A DNA stretch of 20,416 nucleotides from a virus (IMGVR_UViG_3300043803_002720:1-20416), one strand, 5' to 3'; shown: positions 1-7,662, counted from the first letter of the stretch. Numbers and translations are program-made. Notes: generated by a model from the letters alone, not told the origin.

Positions 1-1457
1 TCAACGTTAGACAACCCGGCAGCAGTTTTGTCTAAAGTTTGCCAACTCTTATCACCTCTCCAATATTGTCCTGTTGTTCCAGCTGTTATTGTGTTTTCTT
101 TAGCATTTAATGCTGTTTGGGTAGCTGCGGATACAGGCTTGTTAGCATCACTAGTATTGTCAACGTTGCTTAGCCCTATACTTTCTTTAGTAAGTGTTAT
201 ATTTCCACTACCCAACAAACTTTCTTGGTTCAGTGTTTTAATGTTATTTCCACTGACAAGTTGATTTTGTTTTGTATTAACTTGGGCTACAGAAGCAATG
301 ACGGTGTCGTCTACTAAAACAGTGTTTGTTTCTTTAATCAAGCCATAACCCGCCAAAATAAGATTAGCGTCTTGATTTGTGTAATAAACAAAATTTAATG
401 GGGTTGTATTTAGATTTACATTTCCGCTGGTTATTAAAACCCAGGCAGAGTTTTTATTAATCGACCCATCTAGTACAAACACATAAACACCATTTTTCAT
501 CTCTAACGAAGAATCAGCATCTGTAGTTCTTTGCCAAATTCCTCCGATATTAACAGTGTAAATACCGTTTTGTGCTGGGTTTGTTTGATTTTTAACCAGT
601 ACACGGTTACCTGCAGTTAATGCAACACCATCAATTGAAGTTACTGAGCCAGTTAAACTTATATTTCCGGTCTGAGGAGTAGTAGCTACCTTAACAGGCT
701 CTCTAACAGTCAAACCGCTCTGTAAAGCATCGACATAGGCTTTTGTGGCAGCATCACGCTCGTTAATAGGTGTACCTAGTGAAGTTATTCTAAAATTATT
801 TAAACTAACATTGTTTCTAGGAGCTGTGAAGCCATCTATACTTTGTTGTTTAACATAGCTTGTAGTAGCTAGTCTGGTATTATTGTCTGTATAGTCTGGG
901 GTGGGTGCAGTTGCAAGTCCAGTGAACTGCGGATTATTTACAGGTGCCTTGGAGCTATCAGAAGGATGCGAATGGTCTTCTCTGGCAAACTTTATACTTG
1001 TTCCAACCTCTCCAGAAACACTGTCAGGTTCAGGAATTTCTGTTGCAGTTAAGTTTTTTACAAAAGCAGTTGTAGCTACTTGTGTAGAATTTGTTGCTGT
1101 GGGCGCAGTGGGAGCTGTCGGAACACCTGTAAAATTAGGCGAGTCAAAATCTTCTTCAGAATCCTGAACCGTGCTCAAACGAATCCAGCTATTTTCTTGG
1201 CTCGCTGGAGAAGTTTTTAAGAAATATATAGAATTATTGTCGCTCTGAATACAAAAATCTCCGGGAGTAGCTGAAGATAGGGCTAAACGAGCAGCGGTAT
1301 TAACTGCATCGTATATTGTGGCAGAATTGCTTACTAAGCTGAGGTTTATTTTTCCCTCAGCATCCAAAAGAGGAACTTTAAAGGCATCTGCCTCACCAGA
1401 ACTCTCGAAAACCGCACCCCTTACAGGGAGTCTAGATAAAAAAGCGCTATCAGCCAT
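1..1457 (-). CDS. Tail fibre / collar-repeat protein, 3' end outside the window
   Basis: Starts at ATG 1457-1455 (M-A-D-S-A-F-L-S-R-L-P) and stays open to the left edge, so at least 485 residues are seen and the C-terminus is missing. The middle holds two copies of a tail-collar style repeat, P-N/Q-F-T-G-x-x-T-A-P-T-P followed by T-x-x-A-T-T-x-x-V-K, then the hinge 'DAATKAYVDAL', and near the left edge two G-L-S-N-V-D motifs with 'TSDANKPVS', typical of phage tail fibres. The role is host adsorption at the tail tip (family knowledge). It is the last visible gene of the leftward structural block, 44 bp after the 124-aa gene. Plus-strand ORFs in this stretch are antisense shadows. The adhesin or chaperone end expected at the C-terminus cannot be judged. 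Confidence 0.85.
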   Translation of the reverse strand, partial: MADSAFLSRLPVRGAVFESSGEADAFKVPLLDAEGKINLSLVSNSATIYDAVNTAARLALSSATPGDFCIQSDNNSIYFLKTSPASQENSWIRLSTVQDSEEDFDSPNFTGVPTAPTAPTATNSTQVATTAFVKNLTATEIPEPDSVSGEVGTSIKFAREDHSHPSDSSKAPVNNPQFTGLATAPTPDYTDNNTRLATTSYVKQQSIDGFTAPRNNVSLNNFRITSLGTPINERDAATKAYVDALQSGLTVREPVKVATTPQTGNISLTGSVTSIDGVALTAGNRVLVKNQTNPAQNGIYTVNIGGIWQRTTDADSSLEMKNGVYVFVLDGSINKNSAWVLITSGNVNLNTTPLNFVYYTNQDANLILAGYGLIKETNTVLVDDTVIASVAQVNTKQNQLVSGNNIKTLNQESLLGSGNITLTKESIGLSNVDNTSDANKPVSAATQTALNAKENTITAGTTGQYWRGDKSWQTLDKTAAGLSNV

Positions 1458-1501
1458 TAGACTATTCTATAAATTCGTTAGCTGTTAGTCAATTTATAAG
1501 G

Positions 1502-1876
1502 TTAACTATCTAGTTTTTTTACGATAGGCATTTTTTCTTCAGAAACATCCTCGTCGTCTTGAATATAGTAATTTATTTCTCGGCTAGAATAAAATTTAGC
1601 TTTTTCAACTTCAGTCTCAATTTCTTCGAAGTCTTCTTCTGTTTCTCTGTCGGCATTTTTAAATACTGCTCTTACAGAATCATTATAAACTTTATCTACT
1701 ACACGCATTTCACTAGCCCCTACCTCACCCATAAAAATACCTTGTTTGGGTTTTGTAAAGGAATTTTCTACACACGTCCATTGTTCCTGAGGAACACCTA
1801 ACATTTTTAAAGCTTCTACTCTTTCTTTTGGAATTTCTTTTCCACTAACCATACATTTATAAATTTCTTTAGGCAT
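1502..1876 (-). CDS. Conserved-looking 124-aa phage protein, unknown function
   Basis: 124 residues, ATG at 1876, lying only 5 bp downstream of the portal stop and ahead of the tail fibre, so probably part of the same transcript. The N-terminus (Y-K-C-M-V-S-G-K-E-I-P-K-E-R-V-E-A-L) and 'QWTCV' give two cysteines about 27 residues apart, loosely like a C-terminal half of a small zinc or DksA/TraR-type protein, but there are only two Cys, so I do not call it. The second half is strongly acidic (E-T-E-E-D-F-E-E-I-E-T-E-V). No signal peptide or membrane segment. No Shine-Dalgarno sequence; the ATG is preceded by A/T-rich sequence. Position suggests a virion or assembly role, which is inference only. 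Confidence 0.8.
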   Translation of the reverse strand: MPKEIYKCMVSGKEIPKERVEALKMLGVPQEQWTCVENSFTKPKQGIFMGEVGASEMRVVDKVYNDSVRAVFKNADRETEEDFEEIETEVEKAKFYSSREINYYIQDDEDVSEEKMPIVKKLDS

Positions 1877-1881
1877 AATTT

Positions 1882-3615
1882 TTATTGAGTCGGTTGTTTA
1901 CTTTGTTCCAGCCCTTGGCTACGTGCCTGAGAAGTCATTTGCTCTAATTGAGACTTAACGGTAGCATAAAGTGCTTGGTCTGTTGCCTTTATTTCTTGCA
2001 ACTTACTTCTGCGCTGCGCTCCATCTAATGGAAATAGCTGTTGCGCAATGTCCTGGGCTTGTTGTAGTGCATCTTGAGGAGTAGCAGGTCCTGCCGCCCC
2101 TTGAGGCTGGTTAGCGCTCATAACATCGTAAATATTAACGTTGTTCAATTGAGCAAATTCATCTTTTTCTTGTTCTTCTATTTGAAGATCTTTAGCTATA
2201 CGGTCTTCTTCGGTTTTCTTCCGTAGCTGGTCTTCATAATCAAAGTTGTATAGGTTGAGAAGTTCTGATCTAGCGATAGCATTAGCAGAAACAAGTTGTC
2301 CGATGACAGATTTGCGCTCGATATCGTCCGAGAAAGAAATCGGTATCAACCCAACCTTGGCCTTAGGAAGTGATAAAATTTTACCTATAACATCAGCAAG
2401 GTGATTTAAAAGAACGTTGTAGTTGTTAGGTATAACATTCCAAGAATTCTCAAATAGTCTCAAAGCTGGACCAGCTGCTTCAGCTTTCAAAGACATTTGG
2501 AAAAGCTCCACAGGTATATCGAGAGCATTCAGAATATTATTTTTATAATTTTCCATCAATTCAACAGGAGCTAAATTTTTACCTTCACCACCGAGTTGTT
2601 GATAGTTGATGGGGAATGGGAACTTGTGATAAGCACCTGGATCTTTACGATGCTCATCAATCATTTCGTCTACAGAAGCAGCCCAAATACCGCCGTTTTG
2701 ATGCAAAATTGGGTTGGCTGCCGAGTTACTCTCTGGACTCATCGAAATAACTCTGAATGGGGCTATATCTTCGTAGCAAATAACCTCGTTATACTTCTTC
2801 AGTGTTTGAAGCATGAAAAGATCTTCGAACAAAAACATACAGGGAGGAATAGCTTTACCGTCTGTTCTCAAGGTTGTAGGAGTTTCTAGTTTGAGATGCA
2901 GAAAGTTTTTGGTATTGAAAGACAGCATTTTCTTGTCAAAAATACAGTCGTAAATTACCTTCGGAGTTTTTTTACTGTAAAACTTATTATTCTTAGTAGT
3001 TACTTTCTTAATGTACTGCTGTGGTATATCCCAAAAATACTCATATTCTCCGGTAGTATCTTCGTAACGAATCTTAATTTCTTTGGCGGGCCAGTGAACT
3101 ATGTGTATTTTTGAAATATCGTTCGAAGGTTTGTCGATAACGAGATGCTCCCCTTTATAGCCGCACTTTAAACAAGTTTTAGTATATTTACCCTTGTTAA
3201 ATTCAAAGTTATTAACTTTGTCGATATTGTCTACTCTCCCACATTTAGGACATGACAGATTTCTAACAAACCCCTGGTTAACAGTTAAAAATTCATTTCC
3301 AAAAGCCAACAAATTCAACCCAGCAACACTCAATATTTGCCGCCACTTCAGCTCTTCTAAAACTTCTTTATATTTTTCTTTGGCTTCAGAATCATCACAT
3401 TCCACATTAAGAGAAGTGATGAAATAGTTAGCAATTCGGTTTAATGCCTGCTTATAGAAACCGTTACGGAAAAGAAAATGCTCAGCCCAAAGCAACATTC
3501 CGTCAATATTTAACGGCATGTATTGAAGGGGTATATTATAAAAAGGATTACTATAGCGGTCATTCTTCCCCAACCCTGTCTGGAAAAATGCTTGTGGTTC
3601 GTTAGGATTTATCAT
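1882..3615 (-). CDS. Portal protein with an inserted zinc ribbon
   Basis: 577 residues. Portal rings sit at one capsid vertex, admit DNA during packaging and connect to the tail (family knowledge). What supports the call: length, position upstream of tail genes, an N-terminal clip/wing style region, 'NNILNALDIPVELFQMSLK' in the position where portals carry N-x-x-L-D-I-P-x-x-L/L-x-x, a 'SVIGQLVSANAIARSELL' helical stretch, and a Gln/Ala-rich coiled C-terminus. A four-cysteine zinc ribbon is inserted near residues 122-151 (C-P-K-C ... C-L-K-C), which most portals lack but which occurs in several large-phage portals. ATG at 3615, no clear Shine-Dalgarno. Downstream gene follows after 5 bp. Confidence in 'portal' is good but rests on motif reading, not an alignment. 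Confidence 0.75.
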   Translation of the reverse strand: MINPNEPQAFFQTGLGKNDRYSNPFYNIPLQYMPLNIDGMLLWAEHFLFRNGFYKQALNRIANYFITSLNVECDDSEAKEKYKEVLEELKWRQILSVAGLNLLAFGNEFLTVNQGFVRNLSCPKCGRVDNIDKVNNFEFNKGKYTKTCLKCGYKGEHLVIDKPSNDISKIHIVHWPAKEIKIRYEDTTGEYEYFWDIPQQYIKKVTTKNNKFYSKKTPKVIYDCIFDKKMLSFNTKNFLHLKLETPTTLRTDGKAIPPCMFLFEDLFMLQTLKKYNEVICYEDIAPFRVISMSPESNSAANPILHQNGGIWAASVDEMIDEHRKDPGAYHKFPFPINYQQLGGEGKNLAPVELMENYKNNILNALDIPVELFQMSLKAEAAGPALRLFENSWNVIPNNYNVLLNHLADVIGKILSLPKAKVGLIPISFSDDIERKSVIGQLVSANAIARSELLNLYNFDYEDQLRKKTEEDRIAKDLQIEEQEKDEFAQLNNVNIYDVMSANQPQGAAGPATPQDALQQAQDIAQQLFPLDGAQRRSKLQEIKATDQALYATVKSQLEQMTSQARSQGLEQSKQPTQ

Positions 3616-3652
3616 TTTTGGTGCTCGTTAGATAGCGATGATGAAACGATGT

Positions 3653-3817
3653 TCAATCTTTTTTCTCAAACAATTCGCTTATTTTTTTAGGATTTTTTAA
3701 TTCGTCTTTATGTTCACGGTCAGCTATCTCAAAACCATCCTCGTCATAAAATTCAGCTTTTTTTGTAGTATCAAAATCGCTTCGAGACTCTTTTGTAACC
3801 ATTCCGTATTTATTCAT
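3653..3817 (-). CDS. Small acidic/basic 54-aa protein, unknown
   Basis: Short ORF (MNKYGMVTKESRSDF...) whose ATG (3817-3815) overlaps the stop of the upstream gene by 8 bp, and which ends 37 bp before the portal start. The overlap, uninterrupted frame and charged, lysine/glutamate-rich composition typical of its neighbours argue that it is real. No cysteine pairs, signal or membrane segment. Function unknown; location between an unknown structural-block gene and the portal suggests a head or assembly accessory protein, which is inference. Confidence 0.65.
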   Translation of the reverse strand: MNKYGMVTKESRSDFDTTKKAEFYDEDGFEIADREHKDELKNPKKISELFEKKD

Positions 3818-4400
3818 CTTTTTTAGGTACCTTAAAAAGTATCATAGCTTTTTTTACACCATCCGTCCAATCAAATATAACTCCTGGATAGTAAACAGAA
3901 TAGCTAACTTTATTATAGGTAAAGTCTAGAGTTTCACTCACTTTAGGTTCAAATACGATTTCATCTTCACTAGAAAAGAGAAGCATAAAAGCCAGATCAT
4001 GCTCTATAACTTTCTCAACAGCTGAGCGTATCTTACCAAAGGCGTTCTCAAAATAAACTTGAGTGGGTTTAACTTTTTCTATTACAGACTCTTCCACAAA
4101 TTCTATGTTTTCGGTTGTAGAAATTTTATAAGTTGGTTCGACATCTACCGGAATATAACTATTTATTTTTTTTGTTTTTCTGCCTTTTTTCTTTTGGAGT
4201 TTTCCGCTTTCTCCTATTTGCTGCCCTGATTGCTTAGCAGCTTTTTTAATTTGTTCTTGCAACTGTTCTATATCTGCCTCGTCTCCAACAATAGCCACAC
4301 CACCATCAACCAACTTTCTACCTTCCGCACTATAGACTGACTTTGAGGGATCTCTAGTACCTATAACTAGATCTCCAGTTTTTAAATTCATGGTTTCCAT
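3810..4400 (-). CDS. 196-aa protein at head of the structural operon, unknown
   Basis: The frame is open from 4436, but that upstream start would be TTG; I prefer ATG 4400-4398 (METMNLKTGDLVIG...), with a second ATG at 4391. Residues about 8-25 (L-K-T-G-D-L-V-I-G-T) look like a small beta-barrel opening; then comes a low-complexity Lys-rich linker (K-K-K-G-R-K-T-K-K) and a C-terminal beta-rich part (VYFENAFGKIRSAVEKVIEHDLAFMLLF...). I do not recognise the family. It is the first gene after the leftward promoter at 4471-4498 and its stop overlaps the 54-aa gene, so it leads the portal/tail transcript. Confidence 0.75.
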   Translation of the reverse strand: METMNLKTGDLVIGTRDPSKSVYSAEGRKLVDGGVAIVGDEADIEQLQEQIKKAAKQSGQQIGESGKLQKKKGRKTKKINSYIPVDVEPTYKISTTENIEFVEESVIEKVKPTQVYFENAFGKIRSAVEKVIEHDLAFMLLFSSEDEIVFEPKVSETLDFTYNKVSYSVYYPGVIFDWTDGVKKAMILFKVPKKDE

Positions 4401-4459
4401 AATAATTTCATGTACTCTAATCCAACCCAAACACAAGTCAAATTATTTTTTGAAACTAG

Positions 4460-4488
4460 TTGACCTGGTTAAATTAAAGAAGTATCTT
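4460..4488 (+). promoter_or_regulatory. Rightward sigma70-like promoter
   Basis: TTGACC (4460-4465), 17-bp spacer, TATCTT (4483-4488). The predicted start, near 4495, would give a leader of only about 13 nt before the ATG at 4508. Faces the 102-aa HNH-like gene and probably the metallophosphoesterase behind it. Confidence 0.5.
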
Positions 4489-4498
4489 ATATTGTCAA
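4471..4498 (-). promoter_or_regulatory. Leftward sigma70-like promoter of the structural operon
   Basis: On the minus strand TTGACA (4498-4493) is a perfect -35 box, followed after 16 bp by TAATTT (4476-4471) as a modest -10. It lies about 70-100 bp upstream of the first structural gene. It overlaps almost completely with the rightward promoter at 4460-4488, so the two directions probably exclude each other. Confidence 0.5.
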
Positions 4499-4507
4499 AG
4501 CCTGAAA

Positions 4508-4816
4508 ATGAGTTCATCCAAGCTGTACATAGCTAAAAAAAATAGCAAACGTCGTCTAGGTATTTTAGTAGATCTAGAAGACTACATTAAATATCATAAA
4601 TGTAACCTTCGTGTACTACCCGATGGAAGAGTTTATTTTACCGACAAAGGCAAAAAAAAGTATTTGCATAGAGAGATTTTGGATTTGACAAGCCCCGAAA
4701 AGAAAGTATTTTTCAAATCAGTGAATAAATTAGACCTGCGTAAAACTAACTTAATCATCCGAGAAGTATCTGATGAGTATAGAGGACGTTATGCCGTACA
4801 ATTTTACAACAACTGA
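4508..4816 (+). CDS. HNH/AP2-like DNA-binding protein, catalytic histidine apparently lost
   Basis: 102 residues. The middle reads K-K-Y-L-H-R-E-I-L-D-L ... V-F-F-K-S-V-N-K-L-D-L-R-K-T-N-L-I-I, which follows the layout of phage HNH endonucleases (L-H-R-x-I ... V-D-H-x-N-x-x-x-L-D-N-R-x-x-N-L). The L-H-R and L-D-x-R-x-x-N-L parts are kept, but the V-D-H-x-N core is replaced by V-F-F-K-S-V-N, so the metal-binding His is missing and nuclease activity is doubtful. It may survive as a DNA-binding regulator. First gene after the rightward promoter; no Shine-Dalgarno before ATG. The family assignment is tentative. Confidence 0.65.
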   Translation: MSSSKLYIAKKNSKRRLGILVDLEDYIKYHKCNLRVLPDGRVYFTDKGKKKYLHREILDLTSPEKKVFFKSVNKLDLRKTNLIIREVSDEYRGRYAVQFYNN

Positions 4817-4913
4817 AAAAATTAAACTCGAGCTAATTTTATTATAAGTGCTTAGTTATAAATTAATTACAAATATTAACTAATAAATTTAGTAAAGTTT
4901 TAAAAAATAAAAA

Positions 4914-6425
4914 ATGAATACAACAGAATTATTCTCAAAATTAACAAAACTAAAAGAACAGAAAAAAGGAGCTAAGAGCTTCCTTCTAAAAAAAGGGTAC
5001 CAGATAAAAGAAGCTGATCGTGTTGTGGAAGTATTCCGGGCAGCTAAGAATGAGAGAGACTTTGAAGCTAAGGTCGATCGTTTTATTGCCGATCTTCCTG
5101 AAGACGAACACAACTGGACAGAGAGTCTAAAGTTTGCTGAAAAGTATGTGTACAATAAAGACGATGATAAATATGTTTTCTATTTGAAGGCAGCTAACGA
5201 TTTTATCGTACTTCCAGGAAATACTGTTCGTGGAATAATTGATAATTACTCTAATTGGTACAAGAGCCCTAGCTCGGTAAATGAAATTTGTAGAAATTAC
5301 CAAATTCCCAAAGCTTATTTCAACGAACTGCGTGAAATTTTAGGCATTACACATAATTCAGAACCTATTACCAAAGAAGAACTTATAACAAAAAACATAG
5401 ACCAATTAGCTGACGATATCTTAGAGAAGAAAAAATTCCAACTCTACCAAAAAGTACAAAAAAAGAGTTGGAAAGACACTGAAGAAGCTGCCAGTAAATG
5501 GTATGATTTTATCGAAGGGTCATTCAATCCGTTTGACTCGCTGTTGAAGTCTTGGGTTCCACCAAAATACGAATCAATCAAACAAATAAACAAAAAGAAA
5601 AAAGTCGGCAATAAAGCTATTGTTGTAGGTTTGTCAGATATCCACTTCGGAACATATGCCAGCCCAGATAGTTCTTTTCGTAACAAAGGGTCTAACACAG
5701 AAGATATTATTAGGAGCATTGAAAAATACTCCAAAGATATTGTGGAATTTTTAGATAATAGAACCTATAACTTTAACGAATGTATTATAACTTCACTGGG
5801 GGATATCTTACATACTACTGGACAGGGATTCACTACCAAAGGGACCTTGTTGAGTCACGACTGTATTAAAGAAGAGCAGTTCAATGCCGCTTTTGATACG
5901 CTGACTAAGTTCGTCAGTAGTATGTTAGAGCTCTTTCCCAAAGTCAAAGTAAAGAGCGTTAAAGGAAATCATAACGACTTTGGAGATTATGTATTATTCC
6001 GTGCTTTGCAGGCATATTTCAGAAAAGAGAAGCGTATTGAATTTGAAGTGTTCCAGTCTGACCACGGGCTATTCAAAGTAAACAACACACTATTCATTAT
6101 TTCTCATGGTTATAGTGCTGAGTATAAAGGGCACCTACCTGCTAACGGGAAAGCTCGTGAAAGCTATATAGCTAATTTATTTCTAGCTAATCCCGAAGCA
6201 CTAATGAATGTAAAATCTAAAGTACTACTCACTGCTGATCAACATCATTGGGAAGCAAAGGAATATGCCGAGTTCGAACACTACATGCTCAGTACTATTG
6301 TAGAGGGGGATAAGTATTCTGAATCGATGGGATTAAACAGCAGAGCAAAACAGAGTTGTTTCATTGTCGATGACGAAGGAATATCTGAAATAATATACAG
6401 CTACGCTGGGGGGAAAAAACAATAA
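4914..6425 (+). CDS. Calcineurin-like metallophosphoesterase with N-terminal extension
   Basis: 503 residues. The C-terminal half carries the ordered metallophosphoesterase motifs: D-I-H (D242, H244), G-D-I (D297), G-N-H-N-D (N352, H353), H398 in S-H-G, and D-Q-H-H (around 442-445). These bind two metal ions in phosphodiesterases and nucleases of the SbcD/Mre11 and lambda-phosphatase type (family knowledge). The first 230 residues are charged; residues near 120-145 (S-V-N-E-I-C-R-N-Y-Q-I-P-K-A-Y-F) look like a helix-turn-helix, suggesting DNA binding. Substrate cannot be read from sequence; a DNA repair, recombination or packaging nuclease is plausible. An A-rich stretch, not a Shine-Dalgarno, precedes ATG. 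Ends 10 bp before a strong terminator. Confidence 0.85.
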   Translation: MNTTELFSKLTKLKEQKKGAKSFLLKKGYQIKEADRVVEVFRAAKNERDFEAKVDRFIADLPEDEHNWTESLKFAEKYVYNKDDDKYVFYLKAANDFIVLPGNTVRGIIDNYSNWYKSPSSVNEICRNYQIPKAYFNELREILGITHNSEPITKEELITKNIDQLADDILEKKKFQLYQKVQKKSWKDTEEAASKWYDFIEGSFNPFDSLLKSWVPPKYESIKQINKKKKVGNKAIVVGLSDIHFGTYASPDSSFRNKGSNTEDIIRSIEKYSKDIVEFLDNRTYNFNECIITSLGDILHTTGQGFTTKGTLLSHDCIKEEQFNAAFDTLTKFVSSMLELFPKVKVKSVKGNHNDFGDYVLFRALQAYFRKEKRIEFEVFQSDHGLFKVNNTLFIISHGYSAEYKGHLPANGKARESYIANLFLANPEALMNVKSKVLLTADQHHWEAKEYAEFEHYMLSTIVEGDKYSESMGLNSRAKQSCFIVDDEGISEIIYSYAGGKKQ

Positions 6426-6435
6426 GACCCCCCTT

Positions 6436-6486
6436 AAAAATACTCCCTACTTTTAAGGTATAATTAATTAGTAGGGAGGTATTTTT
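6436..6486 (+). terminator. Rho-independent terminator, long A/T-flanked hairpin
   Basis: A 16-bp stem with one bulged G (A6436-T6451 with A6470-T6486), 18-nt loop and a T run inside the 3' arm. It follows the metallophosphoesterase stop and precedes the tRNAs. The flanking A and T tracts could make it bidirectional. The loop contains TATAAT (6459-6464), see promoter findings. Confidence 0.8.
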
Positions 6487-6498
6487 CGCCCTATTTTT

Positions 6499-6569
6499 TA
6501 CCTCGTGGTGTAATGGTAGCACAAGAGTTTTTGGCACTCTTTGTCATAGTTCGAGTCTATGCGAGGTAG
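6499..6569 (+). tRNA. tRNA-Gln (anticodon TTG)
   Basis: Seven-pair acceptor stem (6499-6505 with 6562-6568), T8, 4-pair D stem with GG in the loop, anticodon stem AGAGT/ACTCT with loop TTTTGGC giving TTG, 4-nt variable loop, perfect 5-pair T stem with loop TTCGAGT, discriminator G6569. The 3' CCA is not encoded and must be added. Reads CAA and CAG. Sits 13 bp after the terminator and 10 bp before the next tRNA. Confidence 0.9.
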
Positions 6570-6579
6570 TAGTAGATTA

Positions 6580-6673
6580 GCTGGATTAGTGTAACTGGAA
6601 GCACCGACGGTCTTATAAGCCGTGTGCCCTAGATGAGGGCCGAGCGTAGGTTCGATTCCTACATCCAGCACCA
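6580..6673 (+). tRNA. Class II tRNA with UAU anticodon (identity uncertain)
   Basis: Acceptor 6580-6586 with 6663-6669 (7 pairs), discriminator A6670, encoded CCA 6671-6673, T stem GTAGG/CCTAC with loop TTCGATT. D stem GTG/CAC with GG in the loop. The anticodon stem ACGGT/GCCGT encloses CTTATAA, so positions 34-36 are TAT, which would read AUA (Ile). A long variable arm (stem GCCCT/AGGGC, 6626-6640) makes it class II, the class used by Leu, Ser and bacterial Tyr, not Ile. One extra nucleotide lies between D and anticodon stems. A73 is compatible with Leu. The charging enzyme cannot be decided here. Confidence 0.75.
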
Positions 6674-6700
6674 ACCGTAACAACAAACATAAAACACAAT

Positions 6701-6859
6701 ATGCCTAGCAAAAAACCCACAAAGAAAGCAGCTCCTAAAAAAGCCGCAGCAAAAAAACCGGCAGCTAAAAAATCAGCAGCTAAAAAAGTCGACACTAAAA
6801 AAGATCCTGCTCCTACTTCCCTCTCCATTCCTGGTTATGGAAGACGTGCAGCAAAATGA
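6701..6859 (+). CDS. Lysine/alanine/proline-rich histone H1-tail-like protein
   Basis: 52 residues starting at ATG 6701 (MPSKKPTKKAAPKK...), built of about six repeats of the A/P-A-K-K type followed by a short tail ending in 'SIPGYGRRAAK'. The composition matches histone H1-type C-terminal tails, AlgP and chlamydial Hc1-like proteins that bind DNA or RNA electrostatically (family knowledge). The stop overlaps the next ATG (ATGA at 6856). Downstream of two tRNAs with a CA-rich leader. Likely a nucleic-acid condensing or packaging protein; which one is inference. It is too short for a folded domain. Confidence 0.75.
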   Translation: MPSKKPTKKAAPKKAAAKKPAAKKSAAKKVDTKKDPAPTSLSIPGYGRRAAK

Positions 6860-7359
6860 AAGGTTCTTTAGCTGTAGACTCAGTTAAATTACACTTTTTC
6901 TCTGACTCACTCTATAGGTTAGCTGGGTGTGCGTACTCAGCTATTAGTATACTCACTGGAGAAAATCCCGAGTTGTTAAGAAAACATTATAAAGATGCAT
7001 CAGGAATGCCTCCGAATGTAATGTTAAAACATCTTAAAAAACTCAAATTTACTATAAAAAAAATAGATAAAAATTTTCTCTATAAATTAATACAAGAAGG
7101 AAAATATGTCACAGATAGCCATGTAATTTTGGCGTCTGTGAGAATGAATAAAAAAGAAGCTTCTTGGGTCGTACTGTATGGGGGAAATATGTGGCATAAC
7201 TTTGTACCGTTGAGTACATCTTACGTCACCTCCATGAGTTATCCTATGGAGCATGGATATGTCTTGTATTTGCCTGAATGGAGAACATGTGCAATTAATA
7301 CTGTGATAGATAAGCGGATATTAAGATTACAAAAACTTAAAAGACGAACACTACATTAA
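6856..7359 (+). CDS. Possible C39/papain-like cysteine protein, 167 aa
   Basis: Starts in ATGA overlap with the histone-like gene. Residues about 21-37 (Y-R-L-A-G-C-A-Y-S-A-I-S-I-L-T-G) put a single Cys at the start of a helix, and later 'DSHVILASVRMNKKEASWVVLYGGNMWHN' gives a conserved-looking His and a W-H-N on beta strands. Cys-helix then His-strand is the order in C39 and other papain-like peptidases, but the oxyanion Gln normally before the Cys is not seen (A-G-C instead). I therefore offer a fold guess, not an activity. No signal peptide. Next gene begins one base after the stop. Confidence 0.7.
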   Translation: MKGSLAVDSVKLHFFSDSLYRLAGCAYSAISILTGENPELLRKHYKDASGMPPNVMLKHLKKLKFTIKKIDKNFLYKLIQEGKYVTDSHVILASVRMNKKEASWVVLYGGNMWHNFVPLSTSYVTSMSYPMEHGYVLYLPEWRTCAINTVIDKRILRLQKLKRRTLH

Positions 7360-7360
7360 A

Positions 7361-7558
7361 ATGTTAATAACAAAAACCTCCCAATTAACCGGTAAAACAC
7401 ATACGTTAGATATCCCTGTTACTGAGCACCAATTGAGTGCTTGGAAAACATCAGGTAAAACTATACAGTCAGTATTACCTCATCTCACAGCAGATGAAAG
7501 AGAGTTTATTCTGACTGGTGTTACAACTACTGAGTGGAACAACGTTTTTTCAAGATGA
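7361..7558 (+). CDS. Small phage protein of the 'TKTS..GKTHTLDIPVT' family, unknown
   Basis: 65 residues: MLITKTSQLTGKTHTLDIPVT ... LTADEREFILTGVTTTEWNNVF. I recognise this pattern (T-x-T-S-x-x-T/S-G-x-x-x-x-L/M-D-L/I-x-V-T, then L-T-x-D-E-R-E-F-I-x-T-G-V-T-x-x-E-W) as a widely shared small protein of large phages and some bacteria with no assigned function. No membrane segment. Begins 1 bp after the previous stop and its TGA overlaps the ATG of the following membrane peptide. Confidence 0.8.
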   Translation: MLITKTSQLTGKTHTLDIPVTEHQLSAWKTSGKTIQSVLPHLTADEREFILTGVTTTEWNNVFSR

Positions 7559-7656
7559 AGCATTTGACAACTATTTTCTATAGTCTATCTATAGTTGGAA
7601 CGTTTGCTCTGTTCTGGTTCTTTGCCATTTACGGAGCAATACATTTCTTTAAATAA
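7555..7656 (+). CDS. 33-aa single-pass membrane peptide
   Basis: ATGA overlap with the preceding gene at 7555. MKHLTTIFYSLSIVGTFALF... is almost entirely hydrophobic (about residues 6-30), so one transmembrane helix with a short Lys tail. It ends 6 bp before the Met tRNA. Translational coupling and an intact frame support expression. It could be a small holin-like or membrane-modifying peptide; nothing in the sequence decides. Confidence 0.55.
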   Translation: MKHLTTIFYSLSIVGTFALFWFFAIYGAIHFFK

Positions 7657-7662
7657 TTTATA

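Noticed and set aside
28-1167. Plus-strand ORFs of 78 and 88 aa
   Set aside because: Shadows of the minus-strand tail-fibre gene, whose frame is open and has clear motifs.
1468-1498. 8-bp hairpin TATAAATT/AATTTATA before the tail fibre
   Set aside because: All A-T pairs with a 15-nt loop in an AT-rich gap; likely chance.
6498-6828. Minus-strand ORFs across the tRNA genes
   Set aside because: They are the antisense of two well-folded tRNAs and of the lysine-rich gene.
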